From Lachnoanaerobaculum sp. ICM7 (GTDB lineage: Bacteria > Bacillota > Clostridia > Lachnospirales > Lachnospiraceae), in assembly GCF_000287675.1 (NCBI RefSeq), contig NZ_ALJL01000001.1, positions 1-64,000 of the forward strand: a stretch of DNA of 64,000 bases, read 5' to 3'. This document shows, piece by piece, positions 43,675-53,575 of this stretch. The position numbers were made by a program, and so were the translations under genes. Under the pieces are notes generated by a model. That model was not told where the DNA came from. It saw only the letters and a program-made list of their open reading frames with translations, and did no database searches. Position 1 is the first letter of the stretch. Every line of letters begins with the position of its first letter.

Positions 43675-45958
43675 TATGGATAAGAATACATTTTTATCAA
43701 AAAGCAGGATGAAAGTATGGGTAACCATATTACATATAGCGGCTTTCATAGTTTTTGTTATAGGTATTTCAATTATTTATTGTAATGAAAATTTCAATAG
43801 GGGTCTGCTGTGGATAAATGCGGAGAAATATGATGATTCTCCTGCATTCAGAACACAGTTTGACTCCGATGTTTCATTGCTTTTTTCGTATGCGAATTTA
43901 AAGGATATCTTTGAAACAGACGGCAAATTTGACATAAATAAGGATGTTTTCGGTCTGAATATGGGCCCAAGCAATGATGTGGATTTTACTGTAGGTGCAA
44001 TAATAGAATATGCCAAGAGACATGGATTTTATATAGATGAGCATTTTCAGGTCAGCATTGTAGATCAAAGTCTGGTAAATCAGATAGAAGATACATCATA
44101 TTTTGTTAATTACAGAACATATGCGGATACTTCAGGTCTTGTTGAACCGGGTGATGCATATATAAGTATGAAGACAATTATAACAGAGAGTCTTGTCTTG
44201 CTTTCAAAATATTACAATGCCTATGAAAGATTTATTCTTACCCCTTCAAATTTCAGGTACAGACTTGAGTATGGAGATATTGTATATACAAATGACAGAA
44301 CACTTAATATTAAGAGTGTTTATGGATACGGAAAGTACGCCATAACGTCTTCGCAGGGAATGATGGTGGACACGAACTTGAGTGAGATACCGAAAGAGTT
44401 GTCGTATCAGGCGGAAAAACTTACAGATAAACTGCCGAAACCTTATAAAGTATATATCGCAGTGAATACCGTATATACCGCTACAGATGCATATGCTTTA
44501 GCAAATGTGGATTATTTGAGGCAGAGGAGAGCATATTCCATAGGATTGGTAGCGGCTACTGTAGGACTTATTTTGATATCTTTAAGTATGGCCTATCTTC
44601 TTATCTTCAGCGGTCACAGCGAGGGTAAAAAGGGCATAAAAATAAATAAGCTTTTTGATATTATTCCGGTTGAAGTGAAAATACTGTTACTGACCTTTGG
44701 AATAGTTTTAGTTTTTGCCGCAAACAATTTTATAGGGCAGAAAGTATTACATATTTATATAGAAAAAAAGCATTGGAATTTTGCAAATCAGATGCTGAAT
44801 TATGCTTCTGTTTATATTGTTGCATTACCGATAGTATTTTCAATTGTAAGAGAGTATAAGGCCGGACTTTTGTGGAAAAACTCATACACAAAAGTGATTA
44901 AGGAAAGTTTTTCCGTATATATGTTAAAAAGAAGTTTTAAGAAAAAATGGGGATCAAACTTTCTTGTTTTGATGCTTGTGGATTTTATTGCGGTTACATT
45001 ATTCCTTGTAACAACTATAAATGAAAAGAGACTTCTTGGAAGATTGATGATATTTATCTGCTTTATTATATTTTTAGTTATAAATTTTATTATATTTAAT
45101 AAGATTTATAAAACGGCTATAGCTTTTGACAGTATTGCGGAAGCTATAAAAGAGATTGCAAGCGGAGATACAAGATACAGACTCAATGAGGATGAGTTTG
45201 CCGGAAGAGAGGCAAGTGTTGTAAAGGATCTCAACAATATAAGTAAGGGATTTCAGGGGGCGATAAACGATCAGGTAAAGAGTGAGAGATTAAAAGCCGA
45301 TTTGATAACAAATGTGTCACATGATATCAAAACACCGCTCACTTCAATAATAAATTATGTCGATCTTATAAAGAGAGAAAAACCTGAAAATGCCAAAATA
45401 CAGGAGTATCTGGATATACTCTCCGTAAAGTCACAGCATTTAAAGAACCTGACTGAGGATCTGGTTGAGGCAAGTAAGGTTTCAAGCGGAAATATATCGG
45501 TAGATCTAAGAGATATTGATCTGGTTGAAATGATAAATCAAACAAACGGAGAGTTTGAAGAAAAGTTCAGTGAGAAAGGGCTTTCAATTATTTCAAATAC
45601 TCCTTCAAGTGGAGTAATGATAAAGGCCGACGGAAGACATCTTTGGAGAGTTTTGGAAAACCTTTACAATAATGCATTTAAATATGCCGCAAAGAACTCG
45701 AGAATTTATATTGATGTTATTTCGGAAAATACGGGAGCAACATTTGTTATAAAAAATATATCCGAAAATCCGTTAAATATAAGACCTGATGAGCTTACAG
45801 AAAGATTTGTAAGAGGTGATGTATCAAGAACCACTGAAGGCAGCGGACTTGGGCTTTCTATAGCAAAGTCTTTGACCATACTGCAAGGCGGAAAGTTTGA
45901 GATAATTATAGACGGTGATCTTTTCAAGGTTGAGATAAAATTTGAAAAGGTAGCATAA
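43658..45958 (+). CDS. Membrane sensor histidine kinase
   Basis: A 766-residue protein; TTG 43658 with AGGA seven bases upstream, or ATG 43676, are the possible starts. One helix at about 20-40, an outer sensor region to about 290, then a group of five or so helices (300-500) and a HAMP-like linker. HisKA: VSHDIKTPLTSIINYVDLI with the phospho-His. ATPase: LENLYNNAFKYA and GSGLGLSIAKS. The mid-protein helices resemble a group of Lachnospiraceae kinases of unknown signal. Confidence 0.9.
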   Translation: MKNKADMDKNTFLSKSRMKVWVTILHIAAFIVFVIGISIIYCNENFNRGLLWINAEKYDDSPAFRTQFDSDVSLLFSYANLKDIFETDGKFDINKDVFGLNMGPSNDVDFTVGAIIEYAKRHGFYIDEHFQVSIVDQSLVNQIEDTSYFVNYRTYADTSGLVEPGDAYISMKTIITESLVLLSKYYNAYERFILTPSNFRYRLEYGDIVYTNDRTLNIKSVYGYGKYAITSSQGMMVDTNLSEIPKELSYQAEKLTDKLPKPYKVYIAVNTVYTATDAYALANVDYLRQRRAYSIGLVAATVGLILISLSMAYLLIFSGHSEGKKGIKINKLFDIIPVEVKILLLTFGIVLVFAANNFIGQKVLHIYIEKKHWNFANQMLNYASVYIVALPIVFSIVREYKAGLLWKNSYTKVIKESFSVYMLKRSFKKKWGSNFLVLMLVDFIAVTLFLVTTINEKRLLGRLMIFICFIIFLVINFIIFNKIYKTAIAFDSIAEAIKEIASGDTRYRLNEDEFAGREASVVKDLNNISKGFQGAINDQVKSERLKADLITNVSHDIKTPLTSIINYVDLIKREKPENAKIQEYLDILSVKSQHLKNLTEDLVEASKVSSGNISVDLRDIDLVEMINQTNGEFEEKFSEKGLSIISNTPSSGVMIKADGRHLWRVLENLYNNAFKYAAKNSRIYIDVISENTGATFVIKNISENPLNIRPDELTERFVRGDVSRTTEGSGLGLSIAKSLTILQGGKFEIIIDGDLFKVEIKFEKVA

Positions 45959-45964
45959 AGATTG

Positions 45965-46000
45965 ATATATGGTTAGATTGAATACAATCTAACCATATAT
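45965..46000. terminator. Terminator after the two-component operon
   Basis: ATATATGGTTAGATTG (45965-45980) pairs perfectly with CAATCTAACCATATAT (45985-46000), loop AATA, followed by TTTAC. Sixteen perfect pairs; the T-run is short. Confidence 0.75.
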
Positions 46001-46005
46001 TTACA

Positions 46006-46039
46006 TTGACAGTTGGCACTCGAGATGATATAGTGCTAA
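46006..46039 (+). promoter_or_regulatory. Sigma-A promoter overlapped by a CIRCE (HrcA) operator, upstream of ftsH
   Basis: TTGACA (46006-46011), 17 bases, TATAGT (46029-46034). TTGGCACTC-N9-TAGTGCTAA (46013-46039) matches the CIRCE consensus TTAGCACTC-N9-GAGTGCTAA at 16 of 18 arm positions with exact 9-9-9 geometry. HrcA bound here would block the promoter until heat or misfolding stress. CIRCE normally stands before groESL and dnaK operons. Confidence 0.88.
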
Positions 46040-46108
46040 CAACAACCTTTAAAAAAGGTTGGATAACAGTAAATAAGGTTGATTATATTATCAAAAAAAG
46101 GAGGTAAT

Positions 46109-47920
46109 ATGATAGATGATCCCAAAAACAGAAGGCCTTTCATATATTATTATGTAATAGTATTAATAATAATGACGGCAATAAACTTTATGGTACTTCC
46201 GTTTATAAAGGAAGGGCAGATAAAGCAGGTAGACTATGGTACATTTATGACCATGACTGAGAATAAAGAAATTTCAAAAGTTGATATACAGACAAATCAA
46301 ATTCTTTTTACAGGAACCAATGATAAGACGGTATATAAGACAGGGCTTATGAATGATCCGGGACTTACAGACAGACTGCATAATGCAGGAGTACAGTTTT
46401 CAAGTGAAATAGTCAGAAAAGATTCACCCTTTGTGGATGCACTTTTGAGTTGGGTTCTTCCGCTGGTATTATTCTATTTCCTTTGGAACAGAATTTCAAA
46501 GAGAATGTTTGATAAAAACAGTGCAAACTCTTTGATGTTTGGAAATATGGGCAAATCCGGTGCCAAAGTATATGTTAAGTCTTCCGAAGGAATCAAATTT
46601 GAAGATGTGGCAGGTGAGGATGAAGCTAAGGAAAATCTTACAGAGATAGTGGATTACTTACATGATCCGAGTAAGTACAGGGATATCGGTGCTTCAATGC
46701 CTAAAGGAATACTTCTTGTAGGACCTCCGGGAACAGGTAAGACTATGCTTGCAAAGGCTGTAGCAGGTGAGGCAAATGTTCCTTTCTTCTCAATGTCGGG
46801 TTCCGAGTTTGTTGAGATGTTTGTAGGTATGGGGGCTTCAAAGGTAAGAGACCTTTTCAAACAGGCAAAGGAAAAAGCGCCATGTATAGTTTTTATTGAT
46901 GAGATAGATGCTATAGGTAAGAAAAGAGACGGTCAAATAGGCGGAAATGATGAGAGAGAGCAGACTCTCAACCAGCTTTTAACAGAGATGGACGGCTTTG
47001 AGGGAAATTCAGGTGTTATGATTTTGGCGGCTACAAACAGACCTGACGCACTTGACCCGGCGCTTACAAGACCGGGAAGATTTGACAGAAGAGTACCTGT
47101 AGAACTCCCTGATTTAAAGGGTAGAGAGGAAATACTCAAGGTTCATGCCAAAAAGATAAAGATTGCAGATGATGTTGACTTTAAGCTGATTGCAAGAATG
47201 GCTTCCGGTGCCTCTGGTGCGGAGCTTGCAAATATTATAAATGAGGCTGCACTAAGAGCGGTTAGAGACAACAGAAAGTTTGCAAATCAGTCCGATCTTG
47301 AAGAGAGTATTGAGGTTGTTATCGCAGGGTATCAAAAGAAAAATTCTATATTGACTGATGCAGAGAAGTGGAGAGTGTCATATCATGAAGTAGGCCATGC
47401 ACTTGTAGCTGCAAAGCAGACCAATTCGGCGCCGGTTACAAAGATTACCATTATTCCGAGAACTTCAGGAGCACTCGGATACACCATGCAGGTGGATGAA
47501 GGTAATCATTATCTGATGACAAAGAGTGAGCTTGAAAATAAGATTGCCACTCTTACAGGCGGAAGAGCAGCAGAGGAAGTGGTATTCGGAGATGTTTCCA
47601 CAGGAGCTTCAAATGATATAGAACAGGCTACCAAACTTGCAAGAGCTATGATTACCAGATACGGAATGAGTAAGGACTTTGATATGGTTGCACTTGAGAC
47701 AGTTAACAACAGGTATCTCGGAGGTGATACTTCTTTGGCGGCTTCGGCTGAGACTGCGGCGGTTATAGACAAACAGGTCGTGGCTTTGGTAAAAGCTCAG
47801 CACGAGAAAGCTGCGCAGATACTTTTGGAAAACCGAGATAAGCTTGAAGAAATATCTCATTTCCTGTATGAGAAGGAAACGATCACAGGTGATGAGTTTA
47901 TGGAGATATTAAACAGATAA
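46109..47920 (+). CDS. ftsH: ATP-dependent zinc metalloprotease FtsH
   Basis: ATG 46109 follows AAAGGAGG by five bases and gives 603 residues. Two membrane helices (about 10-27 and 100-125) enclose a short outer part. AAA+ module: [10 protein letters not shown] (Walker A), [12 protein letters not shown] (Walker B), [13 protein letters not shown] and the arginine-finger region PGRFDRR. Protease: [11 protein letters not shown] (HExxH zinc site). It degrades misfolded membrane and some soluble proteins. CIRCE control puts it in the HrcA stress regulon here. Confidence 0.97.
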   Translation: MIDDPKNRRPFIYYYVIVLIIMTAINFMVLPFIKEGQIKQVDYGTFMTMTENKEISKVDIQTNQILFTGTNDKTVYKTGLMNDPGLTDRLHNAGVQFSSEIVRKDSPFVDALLSWVLPLVLFYFLWNRISKRMFDKNSANSLMFGNMGKSGAKVYVKSSEGIKFEDVAGEDEAKENLTEIVDYLHDPSKYRDIGASMPKGILLVGPPGTGKTMLAKAVAGEANVPFFSMSGSEFVEMFVGMGASKVRDLFKQAKEKAPCIVFIDEIDAIGKKRDGQIGGNDEREQTLNQLLTEMDGFEGNSGVMILAATNRPDALDPALTRPGRFDRRVPVELPDLKGREEILKVHAKKIKIADDVDFKLIARMASGASGAELANIINEAALRAVRDNRKFANQSDLEESIEVVIAGYQKKNSILTDAEKWRVSYHEVGHALVAAKQTNSAPVTKITIIPRTSGALGYTMQVDEGNHYLMTKSELENKIATLTGGRAAEEVVFGDVSTGASNDIEQATKLARAMITRYGMSKDFDMVALETVNNRYLGGDTSLAASAETAAVIDKQVVALVKAQHEKAAQILLENRDKLEEISHFLYEKETITGDEFMEILNR

Positions 47921-47922
47921 TG

Positions 47923-47951
47923 TTTACATAATCCCTAAACTTTAATATAAT
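47923..47951 (+). promoter_or_regulatory. Promoter of prfB
   Basis: TTTACA (47923-47928), exactly 17 bases, TATAAT (47946-47951), directly after the ftsH stop and about 50 bases before the prfB ATG. Confidence 0.75.
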
Positions 47952-48002
47952 GTCGTTGATATTCAATTGGATATTTAGAAAAAAATGAAAGTGGGTGAGC
48001 AA

Positions 48003-49137
48003 ATGGTAGAATTAGACGGTTTTAAAACCACACTACAATCCTACGAAAAAATATTGCTGGAAGTGAGGGATTCACTTTGACTTAGACAGTAAGGAAAAAA
48101 AGATAATTGAGCTTGATCGTGCAATGGAAGAGCCTACATTTTGGGATGATCCGAAGGAAAGTACCAAGATAGTGAGAGAGGCAAAACAGCTCAAGGATAC
48201 TGTCGAAAAATATAATAAGTTAAAGTCCGAATACGAAGATATCGGAGTCCTTATAGAGATGGGCTATGAGGAAAATGATGAGAGCCTTATACCTGAGATA
48301 GAAGGTATGCTTGAAGCATTTACAAAAGAAATAGACGAACTGAAGATAGCTACACTTCTTACAGGTGAATATGACTCTTCAAATGCCATCATGAAACTTA
48401 ATGCAGGTGCAGGCGGAACCGAGTCCTGTGACTGGTGTTCAATGCTTTACAGAATGTATACAAGATGGGCCGCCGCAGAGGGATATAGCGTTGAGATCCT
48501 TGATATGCTTGAAGGTGATGAGGCAGGTATAAAATCAGTCACATTGCAGATAAACGGTTTAAATGCCTACGGTTATCTTAGAAGTGAGCATGGTGTGCAC
48601 AGACTTGTTCGTATCTCGCCTTTTAATGCGGCGGGAAAGCGCCAGACATCATTTGTGTCCTGTGATATCATGCCGGATATTGAAGAAGACCTTGATGTGG
48701 ATATCAATCCTGATGATTTGAGAATAGATACCTATCGTTCATCAGGTGCCGGAGGTCAGCATATCAATAAGACTTCTTCAGCTATAAGAATCACACATAT
48801 ACCTACAGGTGTGGTAGTACAATGTCAGAATGAAAGAAGTCAGTTCCAAAACAAGGACAGGGCTATGCAGATGCTTAAAGCTAAGCTCTTTATGTTAAAA
48901 CAGCAGGCAAATGTTGAAAAACTTTCAGATATCAGAGGTGATGTAAAGGACATAGGCTGGGGAAATCAGATCCGTTCCTATGTAATGCAGCCGTATACAA
49001 TGGTAAAAGATCACAGAACCGGAGCTGAAAGCGGAAATGTAAGTGCCGTTATGGATGGAGATATAGATAAGTTTATTATTGCATACCTTACATGGCAGAG
49101 CCTAGGTTGCCCTGCAAGAAATGCGGGGGATGAATAG
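48003..49137 (+). CDS. prfB: Peptide chain release factor 2, with programmed +1 frameshift
   Basis: The gene starts at ATG 48003 (MVELDGFKTTL) and reaches an in-frame TGA at codon 26 (48078-48080) in the classical CTT TGA C context, with an SD-like GAGGG five bases upstream. Slipping one base yields L-DLDSKEKK and then the full frame to 49137, 377 residues in all. GGQHINKTSSAIR is the catalytic GGQ loop; SPFNAAGKRQTSF and the SPF-type recognition loop follow the RF2 pattern for UGA/UAA. Low RF2 favours the shift, so the protein regulates itself. Confidence 0.96.
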
Positions 49138-49151
49138 TGTAGAAAATAAAG

Positions 49152-49190
49152 AAACCGACTGTGAAAAAAAGTTTTCATGGTCGGTTTTTT
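49152..49190 (+). terminator. Rho-independent terminator of prfB
   Basis: AAACCGAC-x-GTGAAAA pairs with TTTTCAT-GTCGGTTT and runs into TTTTTT at 49185-49190. The loop is A-rich. Confidence 0.88.
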
Positions 49191-49200
49191 AATATTGTAT

Positions 49201-49866
49201 TTAAGTTGTTGGATAGATATTAGGGAACTTTTCTATAAGCTTATATACATCCGTGTATGGGGATACATCTAATCCAAATGGAAGACTATACCCATTATTA
49301 ATATGACTCTTTTCTATTCGCTTTGCATGTTCGGTTGCTTTGCCGGTATAAGGTGATAACTGAGAATATATATCTTTGGACTTTTCATAGTTTGGTATAT
49401 ATTTATTTAGCTCCGCTTGGACTGACCTATAGTCGTTAAAATGTTTTGTACTATACATAAAGTGTAATAAATACCAAAACTCAAAGCAGGGGTTTGAAAT
49501 TATGATTTCAATATCCTTAGAACGAGCTTTTTCTCTGGCATGTAACAGCTTCTTGTTTTTTGTATCTAAAGCACCTTGTGTTTTAAAATCAATATCACCG
49601 TCGGCAACAATCCAGGTACTGTCACTATATTCAATGGAGATTTGCTCTTCTTTTTTGTATGCAACGGCTTTGTCCAGAAGATGATCATAATCAGTTTTTG
49701 CTCCGTCAGATTTATTTCCTACTATACGAACATCTATGTTGTTTTGTCGTGTACGAAAGTTATCAAAGTACATTGGTTCAGTTTTTGAACCCTCTGTTAT
49801 AATCAATATAACCGGCTTAATTTTGCGTTTCTGTTGCCCTCTTTTTTCAAGTTTTATTCTTGGCAT
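49201..49866 (-). CDS. RloB-like TOPRIM-type nuclease of an abortive-infection pair
   Basis: A 221-residue soluble protein. LIITEGSKTEPMYF provides the conserved Glu and WIVADGDIDF the Asp pair expected in TOPRIM-like nucleases; ISNPCFEFWYLLHF is the RloB-family signature. It starts directly at the stop of the ATPase gene, so the two are coupled. Such pairs (RloA/RloB, lactococcal AbiLi/AbiLii) stop phage by harming the infected cell. Function here is inferred from the family. Confidence 0.82.
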   Translation of the reverse strand: MPRIKLEKRGQQKRKIKPVILIITEGSKTEPMYFDNFRTRQNNIDVRIVGNKSDGAKTDYDHLLDKAVAYKKEEQISIEYSDSTWIVADGDIDFKTQGALDTKNKKLLHAREKARSKDIEIIISNPCFEFWYLLHFMYSTKHFNDYRSVQAELNKYIPNYEKSKDIYSQLSPYTGKATEHAKRIEKSHINNGYSLPFGLDVSPYTDVYKLIEKFPNIYPTT

Positions 49867-51051
49867 TTATTCACCTCTTTTTATAAATGGAATGGCACCA
49901 TATCTGCCTAATAGATACCCCTTTTCTATTTCGGTTCCCTTTTTTATAGGAAAATCATACAGCGAAAAGAGATTAGTAACCGCAGTTTCTTCTTCTTTTT
50001 CTGTAAACCAAATTTGATCTCTTCTTAGAGTGTCGGAATCTAATAACATAGTACTGTGAGAAGTGAAAATCAACTGTGCATTCTTTGCATTAGATTCGTT
50101 GCTGTTAAAAAGCGATATAAGATGCTTTGTAAGTAGCGGATGCAAATGTGCATCTATTTCATCAGCTATAAATACCGTACCTTCATCCAGAGCCTTTTTG
50201 GCAAAACAAATCACTTCCAGATATGCTCTTGTGCCGTCAGATTCTTCACCTATATTCAAATCATAATAAGAAGGTTGCCCGTTATTATCATATACACGGT
50301 GAACAGTTTTTAAATTATCTGTAGGAAATACGGAATCGATGTAATTCAAATCACCGGAGTTTTTTAAAATCAAGTCATTTATACCAAAATCAGCAACTTT
50401 CAGCATAGATAAAATACTGTTTTTAAAATCGATATTTTCAAATTTTGAAGAAGTTGTTCTAATGTCTTTTGTAAAAAATTGACATGATGCAAACCATTCA
50501 AAAGCAGGAATAACTTCAGAATAATTCCAATTTGCAGCAACAGAAAGATATAATTTATTTGCAGATGTACGTTCTTTAAATGAATTTTGTTTAGATACAT
50601 CTTTGACAAAACGGAAATCTCTTGTATTACTGCGTTCGAATATTATAGCCTGTCTTCCTTTTGGATAATGATAAAGATATTCATCTATAACCTCATCATC
50701 GTTTATGGAAAAACCGTAGGCATAGCAGATACCGTTTGATATAAAAATAACTTCGAATTTACCGGGAAGATGTTGGGTATCTTTATCAAACTGAAACGGA
50801 TAGCGTGGTATCTTTTTATGTAGTTGTAAATTATGAGAATTTAATACAAAATCAACCATAAAAGAAAAAGCTCTGATTATATTAGACTTACCTGAAGCAT
50901 TAGCACCATATATAACAGCGGATTTCAAATATTTTTCATTCGCATATGAGATTAAATGTTCAGGGTGCTCCTTTACATTACCTGCAAGCATGGATAATGT
51001 GACTTTATCCTTTATAGAGCGAAAATTGGTGACACTAAACTGTATTAACAT
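49867..51051 (-). CDS. RloA/AbiLi-like AAA ATPase, partner of RloB
   Basis: The start is placed at ATG 51051 (MLIQFSVTNFRSIKD), preceded by AGGAGC; the longer frame adds an unlikely hydrophobic tail. The 394-residue protein is a SMC/ABC-like AAA ATPase: IYGANASGKSNIIRA (Walker A), TVFIADEIDAHLHPLL (Walker B) and IFTSHSTMLLD (switch). It probably senses phage and restrains or activates the RloB nuclease. The pair sits as an accessory island between prfB and an ABC transporter operon. Confidence 0.82.
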   Translation of the reverse strand: MLIQFSVTNFRSIKDKVTLSMLAGNVKEHPEHLISYANEKYLKSAVIYGANASGKSNIIRAFSFMVDFVLNSHNLQLHKKIPRYPFQFDKDTQHLPGKFEVIFISNGICYAYGFSINDDEVIDEYLYHYPKGRQAIIFERSNTRDFRFVKDVSKQNSFKERTSANKLYLSVAANWNYSEVIPAFEWFASCQFFTKDIRTTSSKFENIDFKNSILSMLKVADFGINDLILKNSGDLNYIDSVFPTDNLKTVHRVYDNNGQPSYYDLNIGEESDGTRAYLEVICFAKKALDEGTVFIADEIDAHLHPLLTKHLISLFNSNESNAKNAQLIFTSHSTMLLDSDTLRRDQIWFTEKEEETAVTNLFSLYDFPIKKGTEIEKGYLLGRYGAIPFIKRGE

Positions 51052-51210
51052 AGTAATGCTCCTAAAAACTTTATTTGTATAAATTATTATAATGAAAAAC
51101 AGTCGATAAAACAATGCAGAAAAATTTCAAAAGAAGCATCTGTGGATAAGAAGTTCAGAATTTTGGATATATCGACTTATTATTAGGTTTATTTTACTTT
51201 TTTATAAAGA

Positions 51211-51216
51211 TATAAT
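51211..51216 (+). promoter_or_regulatory. -10 box of the ABC importer operon
   Basis: TATAAT at 51211-51216, 35 bases before the ATG. A clear -35 is lacking (TTTATT at 17 bases), which fits dependence on an activator such as the AraC-type regulator encoded downstream. Confidence 0.45.
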
Positions 51217-51250
51217 CACTATATAAATTTTACGTGACGGAGGAATATTT

Positions 51251-52318
51251 ATGAAAAAGCAAGTAATTGCAATATCTTTGGCAGCTATGACAGCTTTAAG
51301 TCTTATGGCTTGTTCAGGTCAAAAGAGTGAGGGAACGGCAAGTTCCGATGCTAAGGTTGAAAGCAAGGATACAAAGGACGGGGATCTTAAAGAAACAGGA
51401 AAACTTGTTATATACAGTCCTTTGACCGAATCTATGATCGATGAGATGATCACAAAGTTTGAAGAGGAAACCGGAATAGAGGCGGAGTGCCTTGCAATGG
51501 GAACCGGAGATGCTCTTAAAAGAATCGAGACAGAGGCTGATAACCCACAGGCTGATGTACTGTGGTCGGGAACAATAGGTACAGTAAAGAATAAGAGTGA
51601 GTATTTTGCAGATTACAAATGTGTAAATGAAGATGCATTCTATGATGAGTACAAGAATAAAGAGGGTAATCTTACAAGATTTGATACAATACCTTCTGTA
51701 ATCATGGTAAACACAGATTTGATAGGAGATATCAAAGTTGAAGGCTATGAGGATTTATTAAATCCTGAACTCAAAGGAAAGATAGCTTTTGCAGAGCCGT
51801 CAGCGTCATCTTCATCATTTGAGCACCTTGTTAATATGCTGTACGCTATGGGTAACGGTGATCCTGATAAGGGATGGGACTATGTAGAGAAGCTTGTAGA
51901 CCAGCTGGACGGAAAGCTTCTTGGAGGTTCATCAGCAGTTTATAAGGGAGTAGCGGACGGTGAGTATACAGTAGGTCTTACATTTGAGCAGGGTGCTGCA
52001 CAGTATGTAGGAGCGGGTTCACCTGTAAAAGTTGTATATATGAACGAAGGAGTCATCTTTAGAGGAGACGGTGCATATATAATAAAGAACTGTGCAAATG
52101 AGAGAAGCGCTCAGATTTTCCTTGACTGGTTGACAGATAAAGAGACGCAGGAATTTATGAACAATACACAGTATCGTAGAAGTATCAGAAAAGACGTTGA
52201 AGCAGGCGATGCTATGAAGCCTATGAGTGAAATCAAGGTTATCACTGACGACGAGACCAACACAGCTGAGCATAAGTCGGAGTGGTTGGACAAATTCAAA
52301 GAAATATTTACAAAATAA
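51251..52318 (+). CDS. Substrate-binding lipoprotein of an Fbp/Afu-type ABC importer
   Basis: A 355-residue lipoprotein: signal MKKQVIAISLAAMTALSLMAC with lipobox LMAC. The fold is that of family 1 binding proteins for iron(III), phosphonate or sugar phosphates: KLVIYSPLTESMIDEMITKF, ADVLWSG, KGKIAFAEPSASSSSFEHL. The usual iron-binding Tyr pair is not evident to me. With a fused permease and a YesMN-type two-component pair, hexose-phosphate or another organophosphate is as likely as iron. Confidence 0.88.
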   Translation: MKKQVIAISLAAMTALSLMACSGQKSEGTASSDAKVESKDTKDGDLKETGKLVIYSPLTESMIDEMITKFEEETGIEAECLAMGTGDALKRIETEADNPQADVLWSGTIGTVKNKSEYFADYKCVNEDAFYDEYKNKEGNLTRFDTIPSVIMVNTDLIGDIKVEGYEDLLNPELKGKIAFAEPSASSSSFEHLVNMLYAMGNGDPDKGWDYVEKLVDQLDGKLLGGSSAVYKGVADGEYTVGLTFEQGAAQYVGAGSPVKVVYMNEGVIFRGDGAYIIKNCANERSAQIFLDWLTDKETQEFMNNTQYRRSIRKDVEAGDAMKPMSEIKVITDDETNTAEHKSEWLDKFKEIFTK

Positions 52319-52328
52319 ATTATGAAAA

Positions 52329-52418
52329 AGCTGCCGCATAATACAGGACGGTACAAGTAAAAGCTAAAGTGATTTAGATATAACTTGTAAGAGTTGTGTT
52401 GGCGGCAGCTCTTTCTTT
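52329..52418 (+). promoter_or_regulatory. Long-range hairpin between binding-protein and ATPase genes
   Basis: AGCTGCCGC (52329-52337) pairs with GCGGCAGCT (52402-52410), and inside it ACAAGT (52353) with ACTTGT (52383); CTTTCTTT follows. It probably acts as a partial terminator or RNA stabiliser so that the binding protein is made in excess over the transporter. Confidence 0.65.
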
Positions 52419-52453
52419 AATCGGAAAGAATAATTATATATCGGGAGAAAAAT

Positions 52454-53575
52454 ATGAGCGTTAGTATAAATGTAAAAGATGTTGTAAAAAAATATGGTGA
52501 TATAACGATAATACCGGATTTGTCCACTACCATTAAAAACGGAGAGTTCTTCACATTGCTTGGACCTTCAGGCTGCGGAAAGACAACATTACTCAGAATG
52601 ATAGCAGGATTTAATTCAATAGAGGGCGGTACAATAGCATTTGATGATAAAATTATAAATGATACACCGGCACAAAACAGAAACATAGGAATGGTTTTCC
52701 AAAGTTATGCGATCTTCCCGCATCTTACAGTAAGACAGAATGTAGAGTACGGGCTTAAGATAAGAAAAGTACCTAAGGCAGAGATGAAACAAAGAGTGGA
52801 TGAGATACTCAAGATAGTAAAGATAGAAGAGTATCAGGACAGGCTGCCTGAGAGGTTGTCAGGCGGACAGCAACAAAGAGTTGCACTTGCAAGAGCGATT
52901 GTTATACATCCGCAGGTGCTCTTAATGGATGAGCCACTCTCAAATCTTGATGCAAAGCTTAGAATAGAAATGAGAAGTGCCATAAGAGATGTACAAAAGC
53001 AGATAGGAATAACTACAGTATATGTAACTCATGATCAGGAAGAGGCGCTTGCGATATCGGACAGAATAGCTGTAATGAAAGACGGTATTATCAGACAGAT
53101 AGGCAGTCCGCAGGATATCTATGCCAGACCTTATGATGCATTTGTTTCAACATTTATCGGACATTCAAATCTTTTCCACGGAACTCTAAAGAGTGCAGAT
53201 GGAGGCTACAAAGTAGTATTTAATGACGGATACAGTATATTTATGGATAATATATCAAGTGAAGCTAAGGACGGAGAAGAAGTGGTAATATCTGTAAGAC
53301 CTGAAGAATTTTCCATTTCTGAAAACGGGATTGATTGTAAGATTTTAAGCAGAGTTTTCCTTGGAAAATATACCAATTATTTCCTTAAGTTTGAACCGGG
53401 AATGGTACTTGATGATCAGCCAAGTATTGAATACTCTCAAGACCTTGGTCAGGCGGACAGGATATTTGATGAGGGAGAGAGTATAAAACTGCTTCCGAAC
53501 AAGAAGAAAATCAATATATTTACAAAGGATATGGAAAAGAGTCTTATAAAGGATGTGGTAAAGTATGCTGAATAA
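52454..53575 (+). CDS. ABC importer ATP-binding subunit
   Basis: A 373-residue protein. LLGPSGCGKTTLLRM (Walker A), RLSGGQQQRVALARA (signature) and QVLLMDEPLSNLDAKL (Walker B) are complete, with YVTHDQEEAL as the His switch. The C-terminal 130 residues form the regulatory TOBE-type extension seen in PotA/FbpC. It overlaps the permease gene by 11 bases. Confidence 0.93.
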   Translation: MSVSINVKDVVKKYGDITIIPDLSTTIKNGEFFTLLGPSGCGKTTLLRMIAGFNSIEGGTIAFDDKIINDTPAQNRNIGMVFQSYAIFPHLTVRQNVEYGLKIRKVPKAEMKQRVDEILKIVKIEEYQDRLPERLSGGQQQRVALARAIVIHPQVLLMDEPLSNLDAKLRIEMRSAIRDVQKQIGITTVYVTHDQEEALAISDRIAVMKDGIIRQIGSPQDIYARPYDAFVSTFIGHSNLFHGTLKSADGGYKVVFNDGYSIFMDNISSEAKDGEEVVISVRPEEFSISENGIDCKILSRVFLGKYTNYFLKFEPGMVLDDQPSIEYSQDLGQADRIFDEGESIKLLPNKKKINIFTKDMEKSLIKDVVKYAE

